A stretch of 64,000 bases of DNA from Fodinibacter sp963833495 (GCA_963833495.1 CAWHYJ010000009.1:1-64000); one strand, 5' to 3'; numbered from the stretch's first letter, positions 1 to 11,937 are shown. Numbers and translations: made by a program. The notes: a model not told the origin generated them from the sequence alone.

Positions 1-3478
<3,478 letters not shown>

Positions 3479-3643
3479 GGAGGGTTCCTTCCACAGGCCT
3501 GTTCAGACTTCTGGGCTGGCCGCACCCGACCGGACAGGATCACCGACACCTCCGGTCGCACTTCCACCCGGGAGAACCGGGGGCATGGCGGCACGAAGGC
3601 TCATCGACGAGCATGGGGAAGGTAGGGGGCAGCGCAAAGAGAT

Positions 3644-3673
3644 AGCATACCCGAGAAAGACATGACCGTCCAA
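3644..3673 (-). promoter_or_regulatory. Candidate rpoB promoter
   Basis: On the minus strand TTGGAC is followed after 18 bases by TATGCT, a reasonable sigma-70-type -35/-10 pair in an otherwise GC-rich gap. It would give a leader of about 160 bases before the rpoB TTG. A separate rpoB promoter after rplL is common in actinobacteria. The call rests on sequence match only. Confidence 0.5.
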
Positions 3674-3869
3674 CCCGGTCAAAACCAGCGGACCCGGGCG
3701 ACGGCCCCCCGCCGGAGCGAGCGACGCGAACAGGATGGCGGTCTGGCCCCCTCGCGTCAAGGCGGATGGCGAAATCGGTGCGTCGCCGGGCGCGTCCCGA
3801 GCACGTCGCGGGACCCGGTCCCCCGCCGGCGTGGGGCCGCCGCGGGCCCGGCATCCGCCCCTGGACGCG

Positions 3870-3911
3870 CCACGGGCGGGCCCCGACCTGGTGGTCGGGA
3901 CCCGCCCGTGG
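3870..3911 (-). terminator. Long hairpin downstream of rplL
   Basis: Two 19-base arms (3870-3888 and 3893-3911) pair along their full length with one G-U-type mismatch around a 4-base loop (TGGT). It lies about 35 bases after the rplL stop and upstream of the candidate rpoB promoter. There is no U tract, so it could be a GC-type terminator, a partial attenuator, or an RNA processing site between rplJL and rpoB. The remaining bases between 3479 and 3944 hold no gene that I can support. Confidence 0.6.
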
Positions 3912-3944
3912 CGGTGTGGCTCAGTCCCCCGAGGGGGACTCAGC

Positions 3945-4334
3945 TCACTTGAGGGTGACGGTCGCGCCGGCAGCCTCGAGCTGGTCCTTGGCCTTGTCGG
4001 CCGCGGCCTTGTCGACCTTCTCGAGGACGGCCTTGGGCGCGCCGTCGACGAGGTCCTTGGCCTCCTTCAGGCCGAGGGAGGTCAGGGCGCGGACCTCCTT
4101 GATGACGGCGATCTTCTTGTCGCCGGCGGCCTCGAGGACGACGTCGAACTCGTCCTGCTCCTCGGGAGCGGCAGCGGCGGCGTCGCCACCGGCAGCGCCC
4201 GCGGCGGCAACCGCGACGGGGGCGGCGGCGGTGACCCCGAAGGTCTCCTCGAACTGCTTGACGAACTCAGAGAGCTCGATCAGGGTCATCTCCTTGAAGG
4301 CGTCAAGGAGCTCGTCGGTGCTGAGCTTTGCCAT
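3945..4334 (-). CDS. rplL: 50S ribosomal protein L7/L12
   Basis: Stalk protein of the large subunit that recruits translation factors; it binds L10 as dimers. 129 residues, the normal length. The N-terminal dimerisation helices (residues 1-35, MAKLSTDELLDAFKEMTLIE) are followed by an Ala/Gly/Pro-rich hinge (about 36-60) and the factor-binding C-terminal domain with the conserved KIAVIKEVRALTSLGLKEAKDLV segment. It follows rplJ by 63 bases, the standard rplJL arrangement, and is likely co-transcribed from the rplJ leader. A strong hairpin lies just downstream. Confidence 0.98.
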   Translation of the reverse strand: MAKLSTDELLDAFKEMTLIELSEFVKQFEETFGVTAAAPVAVAAAGAAGGDAAAAAPEEQDEFDVVLEAAGDKKIAVIKEVRALTSLGLKEAKDLVDGAPKAVLEKVDKAAADKAKDQLEAAGATVTLK

Positions 4335-4397
4335 GATGGCGTCCTTTCGTACTGCGTATGCCGTGAGTGGCGTTTTGGTGGGAAGCCGACCGTGAGG

Positions 4398-5021
4398 TCA
4401 GCTCGCGTCGCCACCCTCGGCGACGTCGGGGGCCTCGGCCGCGGGAGCGGCGTCGGCGGGGGACTCATCGGCCGCGGCCTCGGCGGGGGCGGCCTGGGCC
4501 GGACCCTCGCTCTCGACCTTGGCCCGCAGCGCGTCGACCGTGCGAGCGGCCTGCGAGAGCGGAGCGGCGAACAGGTAGACCGCCTTGCTGAGCGAGGCGT
4601 TCATGGCGCCGGCCAGCTTGGCGAGCAGGACCTCGCGGGACTCGAGGTCCGCGAGCTTGGTGATCTCCGCGGCACTGAGGGCCTTGCCGTCCAGCACACC
4701 GCCCTTGATCACGAGGTGCGGGTTTGCCTTGGCGAAGTCACGCAGACCCTTGGCCGCCTCGACCGCGTCACCCTCGATGAAGGCGATGGCGGTCGGACCC
4801 ACGAGCTGACCGTCGAACGCGGTCACCCCGGCGTCCTTGGCGGCGAGCTCGGTCAGCGTGTTCTTGACCACGGCGTAGGTCGCGTTGCCCCGCAGGGAGT
4901 TGCGCAGGTCGGTGATCTGCTTCACCGTGAGCCCGCGGTACTCCGTGAGGACGGCCGCGTTCGAGCTCTTGAACTTGTCCGAGAGCTCGGCGATGGCCGC
5001 TGCCTTGTCGGCACGAGACAT
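4398..5021 (-). CDS. rplJ: 50S ribosomal protein L10
   Basis: L10 forms the base of the ribosomal stalk and holds the L7/L12 dimers. 207 residues. The N-terminal rRNA-binding domain (MSRADKAAAIAELSDKFKSS) and the helical L7/L12-binding segment are followed by an Ala/Pro/Glu-rich tail from about residue 170, a length extension seen in many actinobacterial L10 proteins. The ATG is preceded by a GGAAGGAG-like site. L10 (with L7/L12) usually represses its own operon by binding the mRNA leader, and such a leader appears upstream here. Confidence 0.97.
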   Translation of the reverse strand: MSRADKAAAIAELSDKFKSSNAAVLTEYRGLTVKQITDLRNSLRGNATYAVVKNTLTELAAKDAGVTAFDGQLVGPTAIAFIEGDAVEAAKGLRDFAKANPHLVIKGGVLDGKALSAAEITKLADLESREVLLAKLAGAMNASLSKAVYLFAAPLSQAARTVDALRAKVESEGPAQAAPAEAAADESPADAAPAAEAPDVAEGGDAS

Positions 5022-5250
5022 GGGCGCCTCCTTCCGTCGTGTGGACCTCCGGCCGAAGGGCCCGGGAACGAGGAAGAGCCCCGGCGCAGGGCACGGGGCT
5101 CATCAGGAGGCAGGACGCGGAGCGGGCTCCACGGCATACCGTGACGTGATCGTGGCCTGCGCTGGCACCCCGCTCGTCGCGGAGCCTTCGGTCACGTGCG
5201 GGTGCACGGGACAACCGGCGGTCTTTGGTCAGGTGACAGCCTACGGGCCG
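5022..5250 (-). ncRNA. Probable L10 leader of rplJL with attenuator
   Basis: The leader of rplJ on the minus strand contains AAAGACCGCCGG and, further on, a CAGCGCAGGC segment in an order that resembles the known actinobacterial L10-binding leader. Just before the ribosome binding site, arms 5095-5101 (GAGCCCC) and 5076-5082 (GGGGCTC) form a hairpin followed by TTCCTCGTT, an attenuator-like end. The match to the leader family is by eye, without a covariance model, so the exact 5' end is approximate. Confidence 0.55.
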
Positions 5251-5307
5251 CGGTGGACCGCGGCCAAATCGGTGCCCGGCGGGTCGGGAACTCGGGCGGT
5301 CCGGGGC

Positions 5308-5895
5308 TCAGACCGTGGCGCCCGGGATGACCGGCGGCAGGCTCGAGTCGCCGGGCAGGTCCTTGGTGGCGCTGCGAGCGGCCAGGGCCAGCACGACGAA
5401 CACGACGCCCCAGGCGATGGCGAACAGGCCGATGACCCACGCCACGGCGACGGCCGCGGTGCCGGGGTTGGTGACGAACAGCCAGCCGAGCACCAGGTCG
5501 AGCAGGGCGCCGAGCACGAGCAGCCAGCGCGGTGCGGTGATGGTGGAGCTGAACGCGCCGACCAGCTCGAACAGGCCACGCACGAGCAGCCAGATGCCGA
5601 GGAACCAGGTGACGACGCTGGCCGCCGTGCCGGGGCGGAAGATCGCCACGAGGGCCACCACGAGGGCGATCAGCGCCATGACTCCGAAGAAGACCCGCTG
5701 ACCGGTGCTCGCGCCCTTGGCGAAGACCTGGGTCGCCAGGCCGATGCCGTCGATGAGGGCCCAGAGGCCGACCAGCACCATCAGCACGACGATCGTCGCC
5801 TGCGGCCAGACCATCAGCACGATGCCGAGCACGATGCCGAACACCCCGCGCACCAGCAGCAGCTTCCAGGCAGCAGTGAGCAGGTCCTTGGGCAC
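5308..5895 (-). CDS. HdeD-family (DUF308) membrane protein
   Basis: A 195-residue polytopic membrane protein with about six hydrophobic segments, each rich in Gly, Val and Leu (for example VRGVFGIVLGIVLMVWPQ near the N-terminus and a repeated LVRGLFELVGAF-type unit later). The paired-helix repeats and the length match the HdeD/DUF308 family, whose E. coli member is linked to acid resistance; the function here is unknown. I chose a GTG start at 5895 because CCGGAGG lies six bases upstream. It sits between rplA and rplJ, where ribosomal operons normally continue directly, and a terminator separates it from rplA, so it probably has its own promoter. Confidence 0.85.
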   Translation of the reverse strand: MPKDLLTAAWKLLLVRGVFGIVLGIVLMVWPQATIVVLMVLVGLWALIDGIGLATQVFAKGASTGQRVFFGVMALIALVVALVAIFRPGTAASVVTWFLGIWLLVRGLFELVGAFSSTITAPRWLLVLGALLDLVLGWLFVTNPGTAAVAVAWVIGLFAIAWGVVFVVLALAARSATKDLPGDSSLPPVIPGATV

Positions 5896-5988
5896 GTCAA
5901 CCTCCGGGTCGTCGGGCGGGCCCTCCGGCCCGCACACGACACAGGGTAGCCACGCGCCACGGCAGGCTGTGGGAGGCCGGGGCCGACG

Positions 5989-6026
5989 GCGAGAGCCCGC
6001 CACCGGAACGGGTGGCGGGCTCTCGC
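5989..6026 (-). terminator. Terminator hairpin after rplA
   Basis: Perfect 16-base arms (5989-6004 and 6011-6026, GCGAGAGCCCGCCACC type) with a 6-base loop lie about 20 bases beyond the rplA stop. No U tract follows on the minus strand, as is usual for hairpin terminators in this GC range. It would separate rplK-rplA from the HdeD-like gene. Confidence 0.75.
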
Positions 6027-6047
6027 GGTGCTGCCGCGGGTCGGGGC

Positions 6048-6764
6048 TCAGGCCTCGACGGTCTCCTCGAGGAGGTTGCGGGTGCGGGTGAAGTCGAGCG
6101 GGATGCCGGGGCCCATCGTCGTGGCCAGGGTGGCCTTGGTGATGTAGCGGCCCTTGGAGGCGGCCGGCTTCAGGCGCAGCACCTCGTCGAGCGCGGTCGC
6201 GTAGTTCTCGACCAGCGACTTCTCGTCGAAGGACACCTTGCCGATGATGAAGTGCAGGTTCGCGTGCTTGTCGACGCGGAACTCGATCTTGCCGCCCTTG
6301 ATGTCGGTGACGGCCTTGGCGGTGTCCATGGTGACGGTGCCGGTCTTCGGGTTCGGCATCAGGCCGCGCGGGCCGAGCACCTTGCCCAGCCGGCCGACCT
6401 TGCCCATCAGGTCGGGGGTCGCGACGACGGCGTCGAAGTCGAGCCAGCCGCCCTGCACCTTCTCGAGCAGGTCGTCGGAGCCGACGTAGTCGGCGCCGGC
6501 GGCCTTGGCGGCCTCGGCCTTGTCACCGTTGGCGAACACGAGCACCCGGGCGGTCTTGCCGGTGCCGTGCGGGAGGTTGACGGTGCCGCGCACCATCTGG
6601 TCGGCCTTGCGGGGGTCGACGCCGAGGCGGAAGGCGATCTCGACGGTCTCGTCGTACTTCGCCGACGCGGTCGTCTTCGCCAGGCGCACGGCCTCGAGGG
6701 GGCTGTAGGCCTTGTCCGCGTCGATCTTCTCGGCGGCGGACCGGTAGGACTTGCTGCGCTTCAT
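6048..6764 (-). CDS. rplA: 50S ribosomal protein L1
   Basis: L1 forms the mobile stalk near the tRNA exit site of the large subunit, and in many bacteria it represses its own mRNA. 238 residues, the typical actinobacterial length. Conserved blocks seen: VEIAFRLGVDPRKADQMVRG, the central VVATPDLMGKVGRLGKVLGPRGLMPNPKTGT loop and IEFRVDKHANLHFIIGK. The ATG at 6764 is chosen because AGGAG lies six bases upstream and the product then starts MKRSKSYR as in relatives. It follows rplK by 118 bases. Confidence 0.98.
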   Translation of the reverse strand: MKRSKSYRSAAEKIDADKAYSPLEAVRLAKTTASAKYDETVEIAFRLGVDPRKADQMVRGTVNLPHGTGKTARVLVFANGDKAEAAKAAGADYVGSDDLLEKVQGGWLDFDAVVATPDLMGKVGRLGKVLGPRGLMPNPKTGTVTMDTAKAVTDIKGGKIEFRVDKHANLHFIIGKVSFDEKSLVENYATALDEVLRLKPAASKGRYITKATLATTMGPGIPLDFTRTRNLLEETVEA

Positions 6765-6826
6765 CTGCTGCTCCTGGGATTTCGGAGTGGAGTCGTGGTC
6801 GTCGGGCCGGCGCTGGCCCTGCCACT

Positions 6827-6852
6827 GGTGGGGCACCGGTCGGTGCCCCACC
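6827..6852 (-). promoter_or_regulatory. Hairpin between rplK and rplA
   Basis: An 11-base perfect inverted repeat (GGTGGGGCACC / GGTGCCCCACC) with a GGTC loop lies 31-56 bases after the rplK stop. It may attenuate rplA or protect rplK mRNA; nothing in the sequence links it specifically to L1 binding. Confidence 0.45.
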
Positions 6853-6882
6853 GGCATCCGGGTGGATGCCGTGCCACCGGGC

Positions 6883-7317
6883 TCAGAGCTCGGTGTCGAT
6901 GCCCATCTGGCGGGCGGTGCCGGCGATGATCTTCATCGCGGCGTCGATGTCGTTGGCGTTGAGGTCGGGCATCTTGGTCTCGGCGATCTCGCGGACCTGG
7001 TCCTTGGTGAGCTTGCCGGCCTTGACCTTGTGCGGCTCGCCGGAGCCCTTCTGGACGCCTGCGGCCTTCTTGATCAGCTCGGACGCCGGGGGCGTCTTGG
7101 TGATGAAGCTGAACGAGCGGTCTTCGTAGACCGTGATGACGACGGGGATGATGCTGCCGCGCTGGTGCTCGGTCGCCGCGTTGTACGCCTTGACGAACTC
7201 CATGATGTTGACGCCGTGCTGGCCGAGGGCCGGGCCGACGGGGGGCGCCGGCGTCGCGGCACCGGCCTGGATCTGCAGGTTGATGAACCCGGAGACCTTC
7301 TTGCTCTTGGGGGGCAT
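6883..7317 (-). CDS. rplK: 50S ribosomal protein L11
   Basis: L11 binds the GTPase-associated centre of 23S rRNA and is required for the stringent response sensor. 144 residues. The proline-rich N-terminal domain is clear (LQIQAGAATPAPPVGPALGQHGVNIMEFVKAYNA), followed by the rRNA-binding C-terminal domain (SFITKTPPASELIKKAAGVQKGSGEP...VREIAETKMPDLNANDIDAAMKIIAGTARQMGI). Lies between nusG and rplA in the conserved nusG-rplK-rplA order. Confidence 0.98.
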   Translation of the reverse strand: MPPKSKKVSGFINLQIQAGAATPAPPVGPALGQHGVNIMEFVKAYNAATEHQRGSIIPVVITVYEDRSFSFITKTPPASELIKKAAGVQKGSGEPHKVKAGKLTKDQVREIAETKMPDLNANDIDAAMKIIAGTARQMGIDTEL

Positions 7318-7407
7318 GGTTTTCCTTCGTGGTGGTTTCGGGCCGACGCCGTGGGCGATGACCCCTTTGCAGTGTCCTCGGCAGCCCCCGAGGAAGGGTC
7401 CTTCAGG

Positions 7408-8319
7408 TCAGAGCTTGGAGACCTGGCTGAAGGAGAGCTCGACCGGGGTCTCCCGGCCGAAGATGGAGACGAGCACCTTGAGCTTCTGGGTGTCGGGGTT
7501 GATCTCGGAGATGGTCGCGGGGAGGGTCTCGAACGGGCCGTCCATGACGGTGACCGACTCGCCGACCTCGAAGTCGACGACCGCGGCCTCGCGCTGGCCA
7601 CCGGCGCTGCCGGCCTGGCCACCGGTGGCGCCCGGGGCGCCGGCGGAGGTCTCGAGGTCGGCCGGCTTGATCATGCCGTAGACCTCGTCGAGGGTGAGCG
7701 GCACCGGCTGGTGGGCGTTACCGACGAACCCGGTGACCCCGGGGGTGTGGCGCACGGCGCCCCACGACTCGTCGGTGAGGTCCATGCGCACGAGCACGTA
7801 GCCGGGCATCCGGACCCTGCGGACCAGCTTGCGCTGACCGCTCTTGATCTCGGTGACCTCCTCCATCGGCACCTGGATCTCGAAGATGTACTCCTCCATG
7901 TTCAAGGAGATGATCCGGGTCTCGAGGTTGGCCTTGACGCGGTTCTCGTAGCCCGCGTAGGAGTGGATGACGTACCAGTCGCCGAACTTGCCGGCCAGGT
8001 CGTCCTTGAACGCCTTGACCGGGTCGACCGCCTCGAGCAGGTCGCCGTCCTCGTCGGTGGGCAGCGCGAGCTCGGCCTCGTCGGCGGGCTCGTCGGTGAC
8101 GTCAGCGGCATCCGCCACCTCGTCGGCAGCCGTGGGGTCCTCCACGTCGGCCTCGACGGGCTCGTCGGTGGCCACCTCGTCGGCGACGTCACCGGCATCC
8201 ACGCTCTCGTCGGTGGCGACGTCGGCGACCTCGGGCGACTCCTCGGCCACGCGCTCGGGCAGCACCTCGGGGGCGTCGTCGGACGCCACGTCGGCGTTGT
8301 CGGTCCACTGGTCGGACAC
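7408..8319 (-). CDS. nusG: Transcription termination/antitermination factor NusG
   Basis: NusG binds the clamp of RNA polymerase, modulates pausing and couples transcription to Rho or the ribosome. 303 residues from a GTG at 8319 that has AGAGG upstream. The first ~115 residues are an acidic Asp/Glu/Ala/Val-rich extension typical of actinobacterial NusG. The NGN domain follows (WYVIHSYAGYENRVKANLETR...MPGYVLVRMDL...TPGVTGFVG), then an Ala/Gly-rich linker and the KOW domain (FEVGESVTVMDGPFETLPATISEINPDTQKLKVLVSIFGRETPVEL). It follows secE by 65 bases in the conserved secE-nusG order. Confidence 0.97.
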   Translation of the reverse strand: MSDQWTDNADVASDDAPEVLPERVAEESPEVADVATDESVDAGDVADEVATDEPVEADVEDPTAADEVADAADVTDEPADEAELALPTDEDGDLLEAVDPVKAFKDDLAGKFGDWYVIHSYAGYENRVKANLETRIISLNMEEYIFEIQVPMEEVTEIKSGQRKLVRRVRMPGYVLVRMDLTDESWGAVRHTPGVTGFVGNAHQPVPLTLDEVYGMIKPADLETSAGAPGATGGQAGSAGGQREAAVVDFEVGESVTVMDGPFETLPATISEINPDTQKLKVLVSIFGRETPVELSFSQVSKL

Positions 8320-8384
8320 GGGTGACCTCTTCCTTGTTCTTGGTATGTCGGGTCGTGCGGTGGGGAGGGCGCGATCGCGCAGCC

Positions 8385-8651
8385 TCAGGTGCCGAACACC
8401 AGCGCGACGAGCCTGCTGAACCCGAAGTCGAACAGCGACACCAGCGCCATCATGAACGAGACGAACACGATGACCACGAGGGTGTAGTTCCACAGCTCGT
8501 GGCGGGTGGGCCGGACGACCTTGCGCAGCTCGTCGAGGATCTGGCTGACGAACAGCGCGAGCGCCCGGTACCACCGGGAGATGGGGTTGCCGCCCCGCTC
8601 CTTGCCCTTGGCGGGCTTGGAGGGAGTCCTGGTCTGACCCACGTCAGTCAC
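8385..8651 (-). CDS. secE: Preprotein translocase subunit SecE
   Basis: Small integral membrane subunit of the SecYEG channel. 88 residues: a basic N-terminal tail, the amphipathic segment LFVSQILDELRKVVRPTRHEL, and one C-terminal transmembrane helix (LVVIVFVSFMMALVSLFDFGF). The length is typical of Gram-positive single-helix SecE. It is the first protein gene after tRNA-Trp and is followed by nusG. Confidence 0.96.
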   Translation of the reverse strand: MTDVGQTRTPSKPAKGKERGGNPISRWYRALALFVSQILDELRKVVRPTRHELWNYTLVVIVFVSFMMALVSLFDFGFSRLVALVFGT

Positions 8652-8754
8652 GGTGCCTCTTCACGTCGAGCTGTGTTGTCGGTTGCCTGGCGCGCGGCGC
8701 GACCGCGAAGACAACCGGAACGGCTGCAGTCGTGGACGAACCACACGTGCGACG

Positions 8755-8827
8755 CAGGGCAGGAGGGACTCGAACCCCCAACCGCCGGTTTTGGAGACCG
8801 GTGCTCTACCAATTGAGCCACTGCCCT
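8755..8827 (-). tRNA. tRNA-Trp (CCA)
   Basis: A 73-base cloverleaf reads AGGGCAG at the 5' end, paired with CTGCCCT at 8756-8762, discriminator G. The anticodon loop is CTCCAAA (anticodon CCA) and the T loop GTTCGAA is intact. The CCA tail is not encoded. It lies upstream of secE, the usual actinobacterial place. Confidence 0.97.
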
Positions 8828-8988
8828 ACGGAGCACCCGGTCGGGTGGGTGCTCCGCGCGGCGCGACCACTGTCCACCGGGCACGCCGAAGGATGGGTGA
8901 TCACACCGAATCGCAAGCATACGGGACGCCGTGGCCCGGGCGCGAACTCGCCCGACCTGCCCCCGTGGCCTCTGCCACCATATGGGGC

Positions 8989-10296
8989 GTGAGCACCCAG
9001 ACCCCCGCCACCGCCGACCGAACCCCCCTCGCCGAGCGCTCCCAGGAGGAGCTGGCGACCTACCTCGAGCAGCAGCGGGCGGCCTACGCCCGGCTGCAGG
9101 AGCGCGGGCTGAAGCTCGACCTCACTCGGGGCAAGCCGAGCGTGGCGCAGCTCGACCTGTCCGACGCGCTGCTCGCGCTGCCGGACGGCGTCAAGGACGG
9201 CGACGGGGTCGACGTGCGCAACTACGGGGGGCTGAACGGCCTGCGCGAGCTGCGCGAGCTGTTCGCCGAGCTGCTCTGGGTCGACCCGGACCAGCTCGTG
9301 GCGGGCGGCAGCTCGAGCCTGACGATGATGCACGACGTGCTGGTGCAGCACCTGCTGCACGGGGGCGTCGACTCCCCGCGCCCGTGGAAGGACGAGGAGA
9401 AGGTCAGCTTCGTGTGCCCCGTGCCGGGCTACGACCGGCACTTCACGATGCTGGCGTCCTACGGCATCGAGATGGTGACGGTGCCCATGCTGGCCGACGG
9501 GCCGGACGTGGCGGCCGTCGAGGCCCTGGTCCAGGACGACCCGTCGGTCAAGGGCATCTGGATCGTGCCGACCTACGCCAACCCAGCGGGGTCCGTGGTC
9601 ACCCAGGAGGTCGCCAGCCGGCTGGCCTCGATGCCGACTGCGGCGCCGGACTTCCGGATCTTCTGGGACAACGCGTACGCCTTCCACCACCTCACCGAGG
9701 TCGAGGCGAAGTCGGCCGACATCCTGTCGCTGTCCTCGGCCGCGGGGCACCCGCACCGGCCGGTGATGTTCGCCTCGACGAGCAAGATCACGTATGCCGG
9801 TGCCGGGGTGGCGTTTCTCGGCGCCTCGCGGGAGACCATCGCCTGGTATCTCGGCCACCAGCAGTTCGCGTCGATCGGCCCGGACAAGGTGAACCAGCTG
9901 CGCCACGTGCAGTTCTTCGGGTCGCCGCAGGGCGTGCGCGAGCACATGGCCCGCCACCGCCAGATCCTGGCGCCGAAGTTCGCCGCCGTCGACGCGGCGC
10001 TGAGGTCAGAGCTCGCCGGGCTGGGCGTGGCCGATTGGACCCGCCCGGCCGGAGGCTACTTCGTCAGCCTCGACGTCGTGGACGGGTGCGCCTCTCGGGT
10101 CGTCGCGCTGGCCAAGGAGGCCGGCATCGCCCTGACGCCGGCCGGAGCCTCGTTCCCGCACGGTCGCGACCCGCGCGACCGCAACATCCGGCTGGCGCCC
10201 TCCTTCCCCGAGCTGGCCGAGGTCGAGACGGCGATGGCCGGGGTGGCGACGTGCGTCGCGCTCGCCACGGCCGAGCGGCTCACCGACATAGGGTGA
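8989..10296 (+). CDS. PLP-dependent aminotransferase, class I/II (aspartate aminotransferase-like)
   Basis: A 435-residue fold-type I aminotransferase of the long actinobacterial aspartate-aminotransferase-like family. Visible motifs: LDLTRGKPS near residue 40, the NYGGLNGLRELRELFAELL segment, IVPTYANPAGSVVT with the cofactor-contacting Asn, the Asp of IFWDNAYAFHHL that binds the pyridine nitrogen, and the Schiff-base lysine in ASTSKITYAGAGVAF. The substrate cannot be read from sequence. I start at the GTG at 8989; no ribosome binding site precedes it and a CATAT box lies close upstream, so a leaderless message is possible. It diverges from the tRNA-Trp/secE unit and is followed 4 bases later by the DUF5709 gene. 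Confidence 0.88.
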   Translation: MSTQTPATADRTPLAERSQEELATYLEQQRAAYARLQERGLKLDLTRGKPSVAQLDLSDALLALPDGVKDGDGVDVRNYGGLNGLRELRELFAELLWVDPDQLVAGGSSSLTMMHDVLVQHLLHGGVDSPRPWKDEEKVSFVCPVPGYDRHFTMLASYGIEMVTVPMLADGPDVAAVEALVQDDPSVKGIWIVPTYANPAGSVVTQEVASRLASMPTAAPDFRIFWDNAYAFHHLTEVEAKSADILSLSSAAGHPHRPVMFASTSKITYAGAGVAFLGASRETIAWYLGHQQFASIGPDKVNQLRHVQFFGSPQGVREHMARHRQILAPKFAAVDAALRSELAGLGVADWTRPAGGYFVSLDVVDGCASRVVALAKEAGIALTPAGASFPHGRDPRDRNIRLAPSFPELAEVETAMAGVATCVALATAERLTDIG

Positions 10297-10300
10297 TGGC

Positions 10301-10822
10301 ATGTCCGAACAGCAGGAGAACACCGCCAACGACCTGGGTGACTACAGCCTCGACGACGAGGACCAGCTGCAGCCCGAGGACACCCTGGTGCAGGAGGACG
10401 TCGACGACGTCCTCGACCGCGGGTACTCCCCCGCCGACCACGCGCGCGGGTCGTTCGCGCACGGCGTGACCGCCGAGGAGCAGCACCGCGACGAGACCAT
10501 CGACGAGCGGATCCTGCAGGAGGTGCCCGACCCCGCGTCGGCCTATGGCGCGCCCGACAACGAGTCGGGGCTCGACGACGACGGCCGTCTCGGCGGCGAC
10601 GACCCCGACAGCATCGACGCCGAGGACGACTGGCTCGGTGACGGCGAGGTCGGCGACGTGCGGGCCGGGCGGCTGGTGGCGCCCGACGAAGGCCTCGGCT
10701 CGGACGACGAGAAGGACCTCGTCGGCGAGGACGTCGGCATCGACGGCGCCGGCGCCTCGGCCGAGGAGGCCGCAGTGCACGTCATCGACGACTCCTACGA
10801 CGAGGACTCCGACGTCGAGTGA
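10301..10822 (+). CDS. DUF5709 family acidic protein
   Basis: A 173-residue, strongly acidic protein without predicted membrane segments or signal peptide (MSEQQENTANDLGDYSLDDEDQLQPEDTL at the N-terminus). The order DYSLDDEDQLQPEDTL, VDDVLDRGYSPADHARG, ETIDERILQEVPD, and the ending in VGEDVGIDGAGASAEEAAVHVIDD matches the actinobacterial DUF5709 family, whose role is unknown. It lies 4 bases after the aminotransferase, and its stop overlaps the GTG start of adenosine deaminase, so the three genes are probably one transcript. Confidence 0.85.
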   Translation: MSEQQENTANDLGDYSLDDEDQLQPEDTLVQEDVDDVLDRGYSPADHARGSFAHGVTAEEQHRDETIDERILQEVPDPASAYGAPDNESGLDDDGRLGGDDPDSIDAEDDWLGDGEVGDVRAGRLVAPDEGLGSDDEKDLVGEDVGIDGAGASAEEAAVHVIDDSYDEDSDVE

Positions 10823-11874
10823 GCGACGCGGCCGCTGAGCCCCAGCGGTCCGTCACGGACCTGCCCAAGGCCCACCTCCACCTGCACTTCACCGGCTCGA
10901 TGCGGGTGGCGACCGTCCGCAACCTGGCGGCGCGGCACGGCATCCGCCTGCCGTCGTCGCTGACCACGCACTGGCCACCGCGGTTCGACACGACCGACGA
11001 GCGCGGGTGGTTCCGGTTCCAGCGGCTGTACGACGCCGCGCGGGCCTGCGTGCGCGGCGAGGACGACATGCGCCGGATCGTGCGCGAGGCGGCGCTCGAC
11101 GACGGGGCCGAGGGGTCGCGGTGGCTGGAGCTGCAGGTCGACCCGACCTCGTACGCGCCGTACGTCGGCGGCATCACCCCGGCCCTGGAGATCGTGCTCG
11201 ACGAGGCGCGCCTGGCCTCGGCCCTGCCCGGGGCCGCGCAGGTCGGCGTCATCGTGGCGGCGAGCCGGATGCGGCACCCGCTCGAGGCGAACACGCTGGC
11301 GCGGCTGGCGGCCCGGCACGCCGGGTCGGGACCGGGGGCCGTGGTCGGGTTCGGGCTGTCGAACGACGAGCGGCGCGGGGTGACCGAGGAGTTCGCGCAC
11401 GCCTTCGCGATCGCCCGCCGGGCCGGATTGCTGCTGGTGCCGCACGCGGGCGAGCTGCTGGGGGCGCAGGCGGTCGCCGAGACGCTGGACGCCATCGCCC
11501 CCGACCGGCTGGGCCACGGCGTGCGGTCGGTGGAGGACCCCCGGGTGCTCGAGCGGGTGGTGCGCGACGGCGTCGCGCTGGAGGTGTGCCCGCTGTCGAA
11601 CGTGTCGCTCGGGGTGTACGACGTCGCGGCGGAGGTGCCCCTTCGGGTGCTGGTGGATGCCGGGGCGTCGGTCGCGCTGGGTGCGGACGACCCGCTGATC
11701 TTCGGGTCCCGGCTGGCCGACCAGTACGCGACGGCCCGGGTGGACCACGGCTTCTCGGACGCGGAGCTGGCGTCGCTGGCCCGGGCGTCGCTCGCGGCAA
11801 GCCGCGCGCCGTCGGACGTGCGGGCGGCAGCGGAGGCGGACATCGCCGCCTGGCTGGGGACCGGCGATCCCTAG
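10819..11874 (+). CDS. add: Adenosine deaminase family protein
   Basis: Zinc amidohydrolase expected to deaminate adenosine (or a related purine) to inosine. 351 residues from a GTG that overlaps the preceding stop (GTGA). All catalytic groups are visible: zinc-binding His pair in KAHLHLHFTGS, His and the catalytic Glu in PHAGELLGA, the proton-shuttle His in RLGHGVRS, and the Asp pair in ALGADDPLIFGS, plus LEVCPLSNVSL. The first motif reads HFTGS instead of the common HLEGS, and the position of the fourth motif is ADDP rather than TDDP, as in the divergent adenosine deaminase-like branch, so the exact substrate is uncertain. No downstream partner on this strand before the palindrome at 11.9 kb. 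Confidence 0.85.
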   Translation: MSDAAAEPQRSVTDLPKAHLHLHFTGSMRVATVRNLAARHGIRLPSSLTTHWPPRFDTTDERGWFRFQRLYDAARACVRGEDDMRRIVREAALDDGAEGSRWLELQVDPTSYAPYVGGITPALEIVLDEARLASALPGAAQVGVIVAASRMRHPLEANTLARLAARHAGSGPGAVVGFGLSNDERRGVTEEFAHAFAIARRAGLLLVPHAGELLGAQAVAETLDAIAPDRLGHGVRSVEDPRVLERVVRDGVALEVCPLSNVSLGVYDVAAEVPLRVLVDAGASVALGADDPLIFGSRLADQYATARVDHGFSDAELASLARASLAASRAPSDVRAAAEADIAAWLGTGDP

Positions 11875-11937
11875 ACGCCCGGGAAGGTAGGGAGTGAAGT
11901 CGCCGGCCCGGCCGCCGACAGATATCTGTTCCCGGCG

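Noticed and set aside
3503..3854. Small open frames in the rplL-rpoB gap
   Set aside because: They overlap the promoter and hairpin, lack a ribosome binding site and give low-complexity Arg/Pro/Gly products.
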